Part shown: positions 11,001 through 25,018 of the stretch, in pieces | Layout: each line of letters starts with the position of its first letter | Numbering within the stretch: position 1 is the first letter of the stretch | Origin: Bathymodiolus brooksi | Taxonomy: Eukaryota > Mollusca > Bivalvia > Mytilida > Modiolidae | NCBI GenBank assembly: GCA_963680875.1 | Contig: OY804590.1 | Coordinates: 19,716,640-19,780,639 of the forward strand | Direction: 5' to 3' | DNA length: 64,000 nucleotides | Translations under genes and position numbers: made by a program | Notes under the pieces: generated by a model | Databases searched by the model: none | Seen by the model: the letters and a program-made list of their open reading frames with translations, nothing else | Told to the model about the DNA's origin: nothing

Positions 11001-14000
11001 AAAGGACTAAAGGACACACAATACCTTGGCCAAGACAGAAAGGTCAAGAGGACACACAATACCTTGGCCAAGACAGAAAGGTCAAGAGGACACACAATAC
11101 CTTGGCCAAGACAGAAAGGACTAAAGGACACATAATAACTTGGCCAAGATAGAAAGGACTAAAGGACACATAATACCTTGGCCAAGATAGAAAGGACTAA
11201 AGGACACATAATACCTTGGCCAAGATAGAAAGGACTAAAGGACACATAATACCTTGGCCAAGATAGAAAGGACTAAAGGACACACAATACCTTGGCCAAG
11301 ATAGAAAGGACTAAAGGACACATAATACCTTGGCCACGATAGAAAGGACTAAAGGACACATAATACCTTGGCCAAGATAGAAAGGACTAAAGGACACATA
11401 ATACCTTGGCCAAGATAGAAAGGACTAAAGGACACATAATACCTTGGCCAAGATAGAAAGGACTAAAGGACACATAATACCTTGGCCAAGATAGAAAGGA
11501 CTAAAGGACACATACTACCTTGGCCAAGATAGAAAGGACTAAAGGACACATAATACCTTAGCCAAGATAGAAAGGACTAAAGGACACATAATACCTTGGC
11601 CAAGATAGAAAGGACTAAAGGACACATAATACCTTGGCCAAGATAGAAAGGACTAAAGGACACATAATACCTTGTCCAAGATAGAAAGGACTAAAGGACA
11701 CATAATACCTTGGCCAAGACAGAAAGGACTAAAGGACACATAATACCTTGGCCAAGACAGAAAGGACTAAAGGACACACAATACCTTGGCCAAGATAGAA
11801 AGGACTAAAGGACACATAATACCTTGGCCAAGACAGAAAGGTCAAGAGGACACACAATACCTTGGCCAAGACAGAAAGGTCAAGAGGACACACAATACCT
11901 TGGCCAAGACAGAAAGGACTAAAGGACACACAATACCTTGGCCAAGACAGAAAGGTCAAGAGGACACACAATACCTTGGCCAAGACAGAAAGGTCAAGAG
12001 GACACACAATACCTTGGCCAAGACAGAAAGGACTAAAGGACACACAATACCTTGGCCAAGACAGAAAGTTCAAGAGGACACACAATACCTTGGCCAAGAT
12101 AGAAAGGACTAAAGGACACACAATACCTTGGCCAAGATAGAAAGGACTAAAGGACACACAATACCTTGGCCAAGACAGAAAGGTCAAGAGGACACACAAT
12201 ACCTTGGTTAAGACAGAAAGGACTAAAGGACACACAATACCTTGGCCAAGACAGAAAGGTCAAGAGGACACACAATACCTTGGCCAAGACAGAAAGGTCA
12301 AGAGGACACACAATACCTTGGCCAAGACAGAAAGGACTAAAGGACACACAATACCTTGGCCAAGACAGAAAGGTCAAGAGGACACACAATACCTTGGCCA
12401 AGATAGAAAGGACTAAAGGACACACAATACCTTGGCCAAGATAGAAAGGACTAAAGGACACACAATACCTTGGCCAAGATAGAAAGGACTAAAGGACACA
12501 TAATACATTGGCCAAGATAGAAAGGACTAAAGGACACATAATACCTTGGCCAAGATAGAAAGGTCAAGAGGACACACAATACCTTGGCCAAGATAGAAAG
12601 GTCAAGAGGACACACAATACCTTGGCCAAGACAGAAAGGACTAAAGGACACACAATACCTTGGCCAAGACAGAAAGGTCAAGAGGACACACAATACCTTG
12701 GCCAAGATAGAAAGAACTAAAGGACACACAATACCTTGGCCAAGATAGAAAGGACTAAAGGACACACAATACCTTGGCCAAGACAGAAAGGTCAAGAGGA
12801 CACACAATACCTTGGCCAAGACAGAAAGGACTAAAGGACACACAATACCTTGGCCAAGACAGAAAGGTCAAGAGGACACACAATACCTTGGCCAAGACAG
12901 AAAGGTCTAAAGAACACACAATACCTTGGCCAAGACAGAAAGGACTAAAGGACACACAATACCTTGGCCAAGACAGAAAGGACTAAAGGACACACAATAC
13001 CTTGGCCAAGACAGAAAGGACTAAAGGACACACAATACCTTGGCAAAGACAGAAAGGTCAAGAGGACACACAATACCTTGGCCAAGACAGAAAGGACTAA
13101 AGGACACACAATACCTTGGCCAAGATAGAAAGGACTAAAGGACACACAATACCTTGGCCAAGACAGAAAAGACTAAAGGACACACAATACCTTGGCCAAG
13201 ATAGAAAGGACTAAAGGACACACAATACCTTGGCCAAGACAGAAAGGACTAAAGGACACACAATACCTTGGCCAAGATAGAAAGGATTAAAGGACACATA
13301 ATACCTTGGCCACGATAGAAAGGACTAAAGGACACATAATACCTTGGCCAAGATAGAAAGGACTAAAGGACACATAATACCTTGGCCAAGATAGAAAGGA
13401 CTAAAGGACACATAATACCTTGGCCAAGATAGAAAGGACTAAAGGACACATAATACCTTGGCCAAGATAGAAAGGACTAAAGGACACATACTACCTTGGC
13501 CAAGATAGAAAGGACTAAAGGACACATAATACCTTAGCCAAGATAGAAAGGACTAAAGGACACATAATACCTTGGCCAAGATAGAAAGGACTAAAGGACA
13601 CATAATACCTTGGCCAAGATAGAAAGGACTAAAGGACACATAATACCTTGTCCAAGATAGAAAGGACTAAAGGACACATAATACCTTGGCCAAGACAGAA
13701 AGGACTAAAGGACACATAATACCTTGGCCAAGACAGAAAGGACTAAAGGACACACAATACCTTGGCCAAGATAGAAAGGACTAAAGGACACATAATACCT
13801 TGGCCAAGACAGAAAGGACTAAAGGACACATAATACCTTGGCCAAGACAGAAAGGACTAAAGGACACATAATACCTTGGCCAAGACAGAAAGGTCAAGAG
13901 GACACATAATACCTTGGCCAAGACAGAAAGGTTAAGAGGACACACAATACCTTGGCCAAGACAGAAAGGTCAAGAGGACACATAATACCTTGGCCAAGAC

Positions 14001-17000
14001 AGAAAGGTCAAGAGGACACACAATACCTTGGCAAAGACAGAAAGGTCAAGAGGACACATAATACCTTGGCCAAGACAGAAAGGTCAAGAGGACACACAAT
14101 ACCTTGGCCAAGACAGAAAGGTCAAGAGGACACATAATACCTTGGCCAAGACAGAAAGGTCAAGAGGACACACAATACCTTGGCCAAGACAGAAAGGTCA
14201 AGAGGACACACAATACCTTGGCCAAGACAGAAAGGTCAAGAGGACACACAATACCTTGGCCAAGACAGAAAGGTCAAGAAGACACACAATACCTTGGCCA
14301 AGACAGAAAGGTCAAGAGGACACATAATACCTTGGCCAAGACAGAAAGGTCAAGAGGACACACAATACCTTGGCCAAGACAGAAAGGACTAAAGAACACA
14401 CAATACCTTGGCCAAGACAGAAAGGTCAAGATGACACACAATACCTTGGCCAAGACAGAAAGGTCAAGAGGACACACAATACCTTGGCCAAGACAGAAAG
14501 GACTAAAGGACACACAATACCTTGGCCAAGACAGAAAGGTCAAGAGGACACACAATACCTTGGCCAAGACAGAAAGGACTAAAGGACACACAATACCTTG
14601 GCCAAGACAGAAAGGTCAAGAGGACACACAATACATTGGCCAAGACAGAAAGGTCAAGAGGACACACAATACCTTGGCCAAGACAGAAAGGACTAAAGGA
14701 CACACAATACCTTGGCCAAGACAGAAAGGTCAAGAGGACACACAATACCTTGGCCAAGACAGAAAGGTCAAGAGGACACACAATACCTTGGCCAAGACAG
14801 AAAGGACTAAAGGACACACAATACCTTGGCCAAGACAGAAAGGTCAAGAGGACACACAATACCTTGGCCAAGACAGAAAGGTCAAGAGGACACACAATAC
14901 CTTGGCCAAGACAGAAAGGACTAAAGGACACACAATACCTTGGCCAAGACAGAAAGGTCAAGAGGACACAAAATACCTTGGCCAAGATAGAAAGGACTAA
15001 AGGACACACAATACCTTGGCCAAGATAGAAAGGACTAAAGGACACACAATACCTTGGCCAAGACAGAAAGGTCAAGAGGACACACAATACCTTGGCCAAG
15101 ACAGAAAGGACTAAAGGACACACAATACCTTGGCCAAGACAGAAAGGTCAAGAGGACACACAATACCTTGGCCAAGACAGAAAGGTCAAGAGGACACACA
15201 ATACCTTGGCCAAGACAGAAAGGACTAAAGGACACACAATACCTTGGCCAAGACAGAAAGGTCAAGAGGACACACAATACCTTGGCCAAGATAGAAAGGA
15301 CTAAAGGACACACAATACTTGGCCAAGATAGAAAGGACTAAAGGACACACAATACCTTGGCCAAGATAGAAAGGACTAAAGGACACATAATACCTTGGCC
15401 AAGATAGAAAGGACTAAAGGACACATAATACCTTGGCCAAGATAGAAAGGTCAAGAGGACACACAATACCTTGGCCAAGATAGAAAGGTCAAGAGGACAC
15501 ACAATACCTTGGCCAAGACAGAAAGGACTAAAGGACACACAATACCTTGGCCAAGACAGAAAGGTCAAGAGGACACACAATACCTTGGCCAAGATAGAAA
15601 GGACTAAAGGACACACAATACCTTGGCCAAGATAGAAAGGACTAAAGGACACACAATACCTTGGCCAAGACAGAAAGGTCAAGAGGACACACAATACCTT
15701 GGCCAAGACAGAAAGGACTAAAGGACACACAATACCTTGGCCAAGACAGAAAGGTCAAGAGGACACACAATACCTTGGCCAAGACAGAAAGGTCTAAAGA
15801 ACACACAATACCTTGGCCAAGACAGAAAGGACTAAAGGACACACAATACCTTGGCCAAGACAGAAAGGACTAAAGGACACACAATACCTTGGCCAAGACA
15901 GAAAGGACTAAAGGACACACAATACCTTGGCAAAGACAGAAAGGTCAAGAGGACACACAATACCTTGGCCAAGACAGAAAGGACTAAAGGACACACAATA
16001 CCTTGGCCAAGATAGAAAGGACTAAAGGACACACAATACCTTGGCCAAGACAGAAAAGACTAAAGGACACACAATACCTTGGCCAAGATAGAAAGGACTA
16101 AAGGACACACAATACCTTGGCCAAGACAGAAAGGACTAAAGGACACACAATACCTTGGCCAAGATAGAAAGGACTAAAGGACACATAATACCTTGGCCAC
16201 GATAGAAAGGACTAAAGGACACATAATACCTTGGCCAAGATAGAAAGGACTAAAGGACACATAATACCTTGGCCAAGATAGAAAGGACTAAAGGACACAT
16301 AATACCTTGGCCAAGATAGAAAGGACTAAAGGACACATAATACCTTGGCCAAGATAGAAAGGACTAAAGGACACATACTACCTTGGCCAAGATAGAAAGG
16401 ACTAAAGGACACATAATACCTTAGCCAAGATAGAAAGGACTAAAGGACACATAATACCTTGGCCAAGATAGAAAGGACTAAAGGACACATAATACCTTGG
16501 CCAAGATAGAAAGGACTAAAGGACACATAATACCTTGTCCAAGATAGAAAGGACTAAAGGACACATAATACCTTGGCCAAGACAGAAAGGACTAAAGGAC
16601 ACATAATACCTTGGCCAAGACAGAAAGGACTAAAGGACACACAATACCTTGGCCAAGATAGAAAGGACTAAAGGACACATAATACCTTGGCCAAGACAGA
16701 AAGGACTAAAGGACACATAATACCTTGGCCAAGACAGAAAGGACTAAAGGACACATAATACCTTGGCCAAGACAGAAAGGACTAAAGGACACATAATACC
16801 TTGGCCAAGACAGAAAGGACTAAAGGACACACAATACCTTGGCCAAGATAGAAAGGACTAAAGGACACATAATACCTTGGCCAAGACAGAAAGGACTAAA
16901 GGACACATAATACCTTGGCCAAGACAGAAAGGACTAAAGGACACATAATACCTTGGCCAAGACAGAAAGGTCAAGAGGACACATAATACCTTGGCCAAGA

Positions 17001-20000
17001 CAGAAAGGTTAAGAGGACACACAATACCTTGGCCAAGACAGAAAGGTCAAGAGGACACATAATACCTTGGCCAAGACAGAAAGGTCAAGAGGACACACAA
17101 TACCTTGGCAAAGACAGAAAGGTCAAGAGGACACATAATACCTTGGCCAAGACAGAAAGGTCAAGAGGACACACAATACCTTGGCCAAGACAGAAAGGTC
17201 AAGAGGACACATAATACCTTGGCCAAGACAGAAAGGTCAAGAGGACACACAATACCTTGGCCAAGACAGAAAGGTCAAGAGGACACACAATACCTTGGCC
17301 AAGACAGAAAGGTCAAGAGGACACACAATACCTTGGCCAAGACAGAAAGGTCAAGAAGACACACAATACCTTGGCCAAGACAGAAAGGTCAAGAGGACAC
17401 ATAATACCTTGGCCAAGACAGAAAGGTCAAGAGGACACACAATACCTTGGCCAAGACAGAAAGGACTAAAGGACACACAATACCTTGGCCAAGACAGAAA
17501 GGTCAAGATGACACACAATACCTTGGCCAAGACAGAAAGGTCAAGAGGACACACAATACCTTGGCCAAGACAGAAAGGACTAAAGGACACACAATACCTT
17601 GGCCAAGACAGAAAGGTCAAGAGGACACACAATACCTTGGCCAAGACAGAAAGGACTAAAGGACACACAATACCTTGGCCAAGACAGAAAGGTCAAGAGG
17701 ACACACAATACATTGGCCAAGACAGAAAGGTCAAGAGGACACACAATACCTTGGCCAAGACAGAAAGGTCAAGAGGACACACAATACCTTGGCCAAGACA
17801 GAAAGGTCAAGAGGACACACAATACCTTGGCCAAGACAGAAAGGACTAAAGGACACACAATACCTTGGCCAAGACAGAAAGGTCAAGAGGACACACAATA
17901 CCTTGGCCAAGACAGAAAGGTCAAGAGGACACACAATACCTTGGCCAAGACAGAAAGGACTAAAGGACACACAATACCTTGGCCAAGACAGAAAGGTCAA
18001 GAGGACACACAATACCTTGGCCAAGATAGAAAGGACTAAAGGACACACAATACCTTGGCCAAGATAGAAAGGACTAAAGGACACACAATACCTTGGCCAA
18101 GACAGAAAGGTCAAGAGGACACACAATACCTTGGCCAAGACAGAAAGGACTAAAGGACACACAATACCTTGGCCAAGACAGAAAGGTCAAGAGGACACAC
18201 AATACCTTGGCCAAGACAGAAAGGTCAAGAGGACACACAATACCTTGGCCAAGACAGAAAGGACTAAAGGACACACAATACCTTGGCCAAGACAGAAAGG
18301 TCAAGAGGACACACAATACCTTGGCCAAGATAGAAAGGACTAAAGGACACACAATACTTGGCCAAGATAGAAAGGACTAAAGGACACACAATACCTTGGC
18401 CAAGATAGAAAGGACTAAAGGACACATAATACCTTGGCCAAGATAGAAAGGACTAAAGGACACATAATACCTTGGCCAAGATAGAAAGGTCAAGAGGACA
18501 CACAATACCTTGGCCAAGATAGAAAGGTCAAGAGGACACACAATACCTTGGCCAAGACAGAAAGGACTAAAGGACACACAATACCTTGGCCAAGACAGAA
18601 AGGTCAAGAGGACACACAATACCTTGGCCAAGATAGAAAGGACTAAAGGACACACAATACCTTGGCCAAGATAGAAAGGACTAAAGGACACACAATACCT
18701 TGGCCAAGACAGAAAGGTCAAGAGGACACACAATACCTTGGCCAAGACAGAAAGGACTAAAGGACACACAATACCTTGGCCAAGACAGAAAGGTCAAGAG
18801 GACACACAATACCTTGGCCAAGACAGAAAGGTCTAAAGAACACACAATACCTTGGCCAAGACAGAAAGGACTAAAGGACACACAATACCTTGGCCAAGAC
18901 AGAAAGGACTAAAGGACACACAATACCTTGGCCAATACAGAAAGGACTAAAGGACACACAATACCTTGGCAAAGACAGAAAGGTCAAGAGGACACACAAT
19001 ACTTTGGCCAAGACAGAAAGGACTAAAGGACACACAATACCTTGGCCAAGACAGAAAGGACTAAAGGACACACAATACCTTGGCCAAGACAGAAAAGACT
19101 AAAGGACACACAATACCTTGGCCAAGATAGAAAGGACTAAAGGACACACAATACCTTGGCCAAGACAGAAAGGACTAAAGGACACACAATACCTTGGCCA
19201 AGACAGAAAGGACTAAAGGACACACAATACCTTGGCAAAGACAGAAAGGTCAAGAGGACACACAATACCTTGGCCAAGACAGAAAGGTCAAGAGGACACA
19301 CAATACCTTGGCCAAGACAGAAAGGACTAAAGGACACACAATACCTTGGCCAAGACAGAAAGTTCAAGAGGACACACAATACCTTGGCCAAGATAGAAAG
19401 GACTAAAGGACACACAATACCTTGGCCAAGATAGAAAGGACTAAAGGACACACAATACCTTGGCCAAGACAGAAAGGTCAAGAGGACACACAATACCTTG
19501 GTTAAGACAGAAAGGACTAAAGGACACACAATACCTTGGCCAAGACAGAAAGGTCAAGAGGACACACAATACCTTGGCCAAGACAGAAAGGTCAAGAGGA
19601 CACACAATACCTTGGCCAAGACAGAAAGGACTAAAGGACACACAATACCTTGGCCAAGACAGAAAGGTCAAGAGGACACACAATACCTTGGCCAAGATAG
19701 AAAGGACTAAAGGACACACAATACCTTGGCCAAGATAGAAAGGACTAAAGGACACACAATACCTTGGCCAAGATAGAAAGGACTAAAGGACACATAATAC
19801 CTTGGCCAAGATAGAAAGGACTAAAGGACACATAATACCTTGGCCAAGATAGAAAGGTCAAGAGGACACACAATACCTTGGCCAAGATAGAAAGGTCAAG
19901 AGGACACACAATACCTTGGCCAAGACAGAAAGGACTAAAGGACACACAATACCTTGGCCAAGACAGAAAGGTCAAGAGGACACACAATACCTTGGCCAAG

Positions 20001-23000
20001 ATAGAAAGAACTAAAGGACACACAATACCTTGGCCAAGATAGAAAGGACTAAAGGACACACAATACCTTGGCCAAGACAGAAAGGTCAAGAGGACACACA
20101 ATACCTTGGCCAAGACAGAAAGGACTAAAGGACACACAATACCTTGGCCAAGACAGAAAGGTCAAGAGGACACACAATACCTTGGCCAAGACAGAAAGGT
20201 CTAAAGAACACACAATACCTTGGCCAAGACAGAAAGGACTAAAGGACACACAATACCTTGGCCAAGACAGAAAGGACTAAAGGACACACAATACCTTGGC
20301 CAAGACAGAAAGGACTAAAGGACACACAATACCTTGGCAAAGACAGAAAGGTCAAGAGGACACACAATACCTTGGCCAAGACAGAAAGGACTAAAGGACA
20401 CACAATACCTTGGCCAAGATAGAAAGGACTAAAGGACACACAATACCTTGGCCAAGACAGAAAAGACTAAAGGACACACAATACCTTGGCCAAGATAGAA
20501 AGGACTAAAGGACACACAATACCTTGGCCAAGACAGAAAGGACTAAAGGACACACAATACCTTGGCCAAGACAGAAAGGACTAAAGGACACACAATACCT
20601 TGGCCAAGATAGAAAGGACTAAAGGACACACAATACCTTGGCCAAGACAGAAAGGACTAAAGGACACACAATACCTTGGCCAAGATAGAAAGGACTAAAG
20701 GACACACAATACATTGGCCAAGACAGAAAGGACTAAAGGACACACAATACCTTGGCCAAGACAGAAAGGTCAAGAGGACACACAATACCTTGGCCAAGAC
20801 AGAAAGGACTAAAGGACACACAATACCTTGGCCAAGACAGAAAGGTCAAGAGGACACACAATACCTTGGCCAAGATAGAAAGGACTAAAGGACACACAAT
20901 ACCTTGGCCAAGATAGAAAGGACTAAAAGACACACAATACCTTGGCCAAGACAGAAAGGTCAAGAGGACACACAATACCTTGGCCAAGACAGAAAGGACT
21001 AAAGGACACACAATACCTTGGCCAAGACAGAAAGGTCAAGAGGACACACAATACCTTGGCCAAGACAGAAAGGTCAAGAGGACACACAATACCTTGGCCA
21101 AGACAGAAAGGACTAAAGGACACACAATACCTTGGCCAAGACAGAAAGGTCAAGAGGACACACAATACCTTGGCCAAGATAGAAAGGACTAAAGGACACA
21201 CAATACCTTGGCCAAGATAGAAAGGACTAAAGGACACACAATACCTTGGCCAAGATAGAAAGGACTAAAGGACACACAATACCTTGGCCAAGATAGAAAG
21301 GACTAAAGGACACATAATACCTTGGCCAAGATAGAAAGGTCAAGAGGACACACAATACCTTGGCCAAGATAGAAAGGTCAAGAGGACACACAATACCTTG
21401 GCCAAGACAGAAAGGACTAAAGGACACACAATACCTTGGCCAAGACAGAAAGGACTAAAGGACACACAATACCTTGGCCAAGACAGAAAGGACTAAAGGA
21501 CACACAATACCTTGGCCAAGACAGAAAGGACTAAAGGACACATAATACCTTGGCCAAGACAGAAAGGACTAAAGAACACACAATACCTTGGCCAAGACAG
21601 AAAGGTCGAGAGGACACACAATACCTTGGCCAAGACAGAAAAGACTAAAGGACACACAATACCTTGGCCAAGATAGAAAGGACTAAAGGACACACAATAC
21701 CTTGGCCAAGACAGAAAGGACTAAAGGACACACAATACCTTGGCCAAGACAGAAAGGACTAAAGGACACACAATACCTTGGCCAAGACAGAAAGGACTAA
21801 AGGACACACAATACCTTGGCCAAGACAGAAAGGACTAAAGGATACACAATACTTTGGATAAGACAGAAAGGTCAAGAGGACACACAATACCTTGGCCAAG
21901 ACAGAAAGGACTAAAGGACACACAATACCTTGGCCAAGATAGAAAGGACTAAAGGACACACAATACCTTGGCCAAGACAGAAAGGACTAAAGGACACACA
22001 ATACCTTGGCCAAGATAGAAAGGACTAAAGGACACACAATACCTTGGCCAAGACAGAAAGGCCTAAAGGACACACAATACCTTGGCCAAGATAGAAAGGA
22101 CTAAAGGACACACACTACCTTGGCCAAGACAGAAAGGACTAAAGGACACACAATACCTTGGCCAAGATAGAAAGGACTAAAGGACACACAATACCTTGGC
22201 CAAGATAGAAAGGACTAAAGGACACACAATACCTTGGCCAAGATAGAAAGGACTAAAGGACACACAATACCTTGGCCAAGATAGAAAGGACTAAAGGACA
22301 CACAATACCTTGGCCAAGACAGAAAGGACTAAAGGACACACAATACCTTGGCCAAGATAGAAAGGACTAAAGGACACACAATACCTTGGCCAAGACAGAA
22401 AGGCCTAAAGGACACACAATACCTTGGCCAAGATAGAAAGGACTAAAGGACACACACTACCTTGGCCAAGACAGAAAGGACTAAAGGACACACAATACCT
22501 TGGCCAAGATAGAAAGGACTAAAGGACACACAATACCTTGGCCAAGATAGAAAGGACTAAAGGACACACAATACCTTGGCCAAGATAGAAAGGACTAAAG
22601 GACACACAATACCTTTGCCAAGATAGAAAGGACTAAAGGACACACAATACCTTGGCCAAGATAGAAAGGACTAAAGGACACACAATACCTTGGCCAAGAT
22701 AGAAAGGACTAAAGGACACACAATACCTTGGCCAAGATAGAAAGGACTAAAGGACACACAATACCTTGGCCAAGACAGAAAGGACTAAAGGACACACAAT
22801 ACCTTGGCCAAGACAGAAAGGACTAAAGGACACACAATACCTTGGCCAAGACAGAAAGGACTAAAGGACACACAATACCTTGGCCAAGACAGAAAGGACT
22901 AAAGGACACACAATACCTTGGCCAAGATAGAAAGGACTAAAGGACACACAATACCTTGGCCAAGACAGAAAGGACTAAAGGACACACAATACCTTGGCCA

Positions 23001-23215
23001 AGACAGAAAGGACTAAAGGACACACAATACCTTGGCCAAGACAGAAAGGTCTAAAGGACACACAATACCTTGGCCAAGATAGAAAGGACTAAAGGACACA
23101 CAATACCTTGGCCAAGACAGAAAGGACTAAAGGACACACAATACCTTGGCCAAGACAGAAAGGACTAAAGGACACACAATACCTTGGCCAAGACAGAAAG
23201 GTCAAGAGGACACAA
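8011..23215 (-). repeat. 38-bp satellite array, about 400 units (from P segment S3)
   Basis: A 15.2-kb head-to-tail array; one typical unit is 8011-8048. The length is almost always 38 bp; units at about 15316 and 18355 have lost one base (AATACTTGG). Each unit carries the 10-bp palindrome CTTGGCCAAG. Units differ mainly at three places: GACTAAAG, GTCAAGAG or GTCTAAAG; CACACA or CACATA; GACAG or GATAG. Read on the minus strand the unit aligns with S3 of repeat P (AGTCCTTTC...TTGGCCAA...TTGTGTGTCC against GTCCTCTTTC...TTGGCCA...TTGTCTGTCC at 48390-48422). Open frames up to 298 codons arise because three units are 114 bp and the GTCAAGAG class removes a stop; I do not regard them as genes. The orientation given is that of P. 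Confidence 0.95.
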
Positions 23216-23334
23216 CTAAGATCTACCAAACACTACACAGCAAACTAAAGATTGAGCAACAGGAACCCACACTAAAAACCTGGATGAACTCAAATGCTAC
23301 AGAAATGTTAACTGTTCCTCTAGTAACACCCGTC
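23216..23334 (-). repeat. Repeat P, head/S1/S2 end flanking the 38-bp array
   Basis: On the minus strand from 23334 it reads GACGGGTGTTACTAGAGGAA, then TTGAGTTCATCCAGG, GGGTTCCTGTTGCTCAATC and TTTAGTTTGCTGTGTAGTG, the head-S1-S2 order of P. It leads straight into the 38-bp units. With 7973-8010 it brackets the array as one P copy interrupted by S3 amplification. An open frame at 23146-23460 crosses this junction and is not credible as a gene. Confidence 0.75.
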
Positions 23335-24000
23335 ATAAAGCTTTCGAATATGAGTGTCACAGTCGTATTTCAAAATAAACCAAGCAGAAAAAGGAATAAA
23401 ATATATACAGTATTCCGATCTCTCGTACGTTTTAGAAAGTTTTATTATTGTAAGGTCTGATCACACTCCTGAGGGTTCTTGACTTCCGGTCTTTTGTTAA
23501 TATAATTTCATGTTGCATTGGTGTTGATTCGTGTATCCGGATTGAGATATGCTGTACTATCACCAATAACGTTGGGAGTTTGAATACCACTCATGGCGAG
23601 GTGTATTTGATACAACATTATGTGATAAAGTTTATCATTGACTTCAGGCAGGTTAGTGATGTTCTCCGGTTTCCCTCACCATAACCCTAACCCTACTGTT
23701 CCCTCGTAATTGCTATTTACCTTTAATATAACCATATACCCATTAATTCGGTTGTGTAACGCCACATATTTCAGTAATATGTTGGCGGTCAGCTTAATTG
23801 GCGGAGAAACCGTCGCATGTATCGTTATGATATATTAATCTACAGTTTGCATGGTACCGACCCATATAACAGAAAAAAGGCAACACTAACGGCATTCGTA
23901 TTCTTCAGATTTTCGTATTCTTCAGATTTTCGCATTGACCTTATGTTTGCCTCGATGAAAATTTCGCATAATAAATGTAACTTTAAATTCAAAGCAAACG
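23335..24000. other. Intergenic DNA with old repeat fragments
   Basis: No gene seen. CTCCGGTTTCCCTCACCATA near 23660-23690 and CAGTAATATGTTGGCGGTCA with GGCGGAGAAACCG near 23770-23813 recall a dispersed repeat frequent in mollusc genomes (memory only). Two CCCTAA units near 23685-23698 are too few to be telomeric. Confidence 0.4.
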
Positions 24001-24080
24001 CACCCCTCTCCCCTCCCCTCCCCAAGAAAAAAACAAAACAAAACAAATAAGCAAAAAAGAAAGAAGCAAAAATTAAAAGA
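24001..24080 (+). repeat. Low-complexity CCCCT / A-rich tract
   Basis: A C/T-rich run (24001-24024) is followed by an A-rich run with AAAAC repeats (24025-24080). It could be the tail of an old retroposed sequence, but no body is recognised upstream. Open frames on both strands here are composition artefacts. Confidence 0.6.
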
Positions 24081-25018
24081 GTATACTATGCAAATAATGT
24101 GCTATATTTATGAATCCACTTGTATATTATGCTTCCTGTACAAAAATGTCACATGGAATGATAAGAACATCCATTCCTTATTTTACACATCTTTTTTGTG
24201 TTAGACTGATTACAACACACCAATTATCGCAAGATACCAACATATTCTGACTTAACCGTTGTAATGAATAATATACACAAATAAATGGTGTCTAATTATG
24301 CTGTTTAGAAGTGAGTTCTGTAAATATGCATAATATAAAACATCAAACAACCTGTTTGTGTGAATTTGTGATATAATTTGTTGTTATTTATTCTTCTGGA
24401 ATTCTGTGGTTGCATTTTGCATGTTTCATCCTCATTATTTCTAGTATACATTTATTGACTGGTATGAGGGTAATAGCAACTGTTTATTGTTCCCCAAGAC
24501 ACCAACTATTTCCCGGGCGAATCAATTAAGAGGATCAAGGGATCAATTAACTTCCTCGAAAATGCAGTCAATAAGTCTTTTGCTATTACGAACGGCATAA
24601 GAAAATACAATGCCATAGACAGAAACAGAACCTGCTCGCCATGTTTGTTTTTGTCATCTGCGGGTTTTTAAATTTTAGTCTAGCATTGGAAAATTTCCTG
24701 GAATTTTGAATGTCCGTTATCGTGCTTCCTCCAATGAATAAAGAGGAATACAAATTCCGCGAAGATATATCGCGTCTTTAAATGATTAAAATGATTAAAT
24801 GATTAAATCTGTATTGCTGTTGGAGATCCAATAATGAAGAGGGGATATGACCCCATTAATGGGTTTTACCAGCCACATGTTTGTGCCTGTCCCCCGCTAA
24901 AACCTGGATTCCTAACGACACATGTCGTGAGATTTTTTTCTCTATCAATCAATCTGTTTTTAAACAATACACAACTATTATCAATTCTATGTACTTCGAT
25001 TCACCAATGATTTCATAA
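24081..25018. other. Intergenic sequence, little recognised
   Basis: AT-rich sequence with a short ATGATTAA triplet near 24780-24805 and a fragment CCACATGTTTGTGCCTGTCC near 24873 that recalls a bivalve dispersed repeat from memory. No coding exon, RNA gene or array is visible. Confidence 0.4.

Noticed and set aside
8385..23200. Many open frames of 60-298 codons on both strands in the 38-bp array
   Set aside because: They come from the 114-bp (three-unit) period and lack of stops in some unit classes. They overlap each other on both strands and have no domain or start context.
23685..23700. Telomere-like CCCTAA repeats
   Set aside because: Only two units; expected by chance and embedded in non-telomeric sequence.
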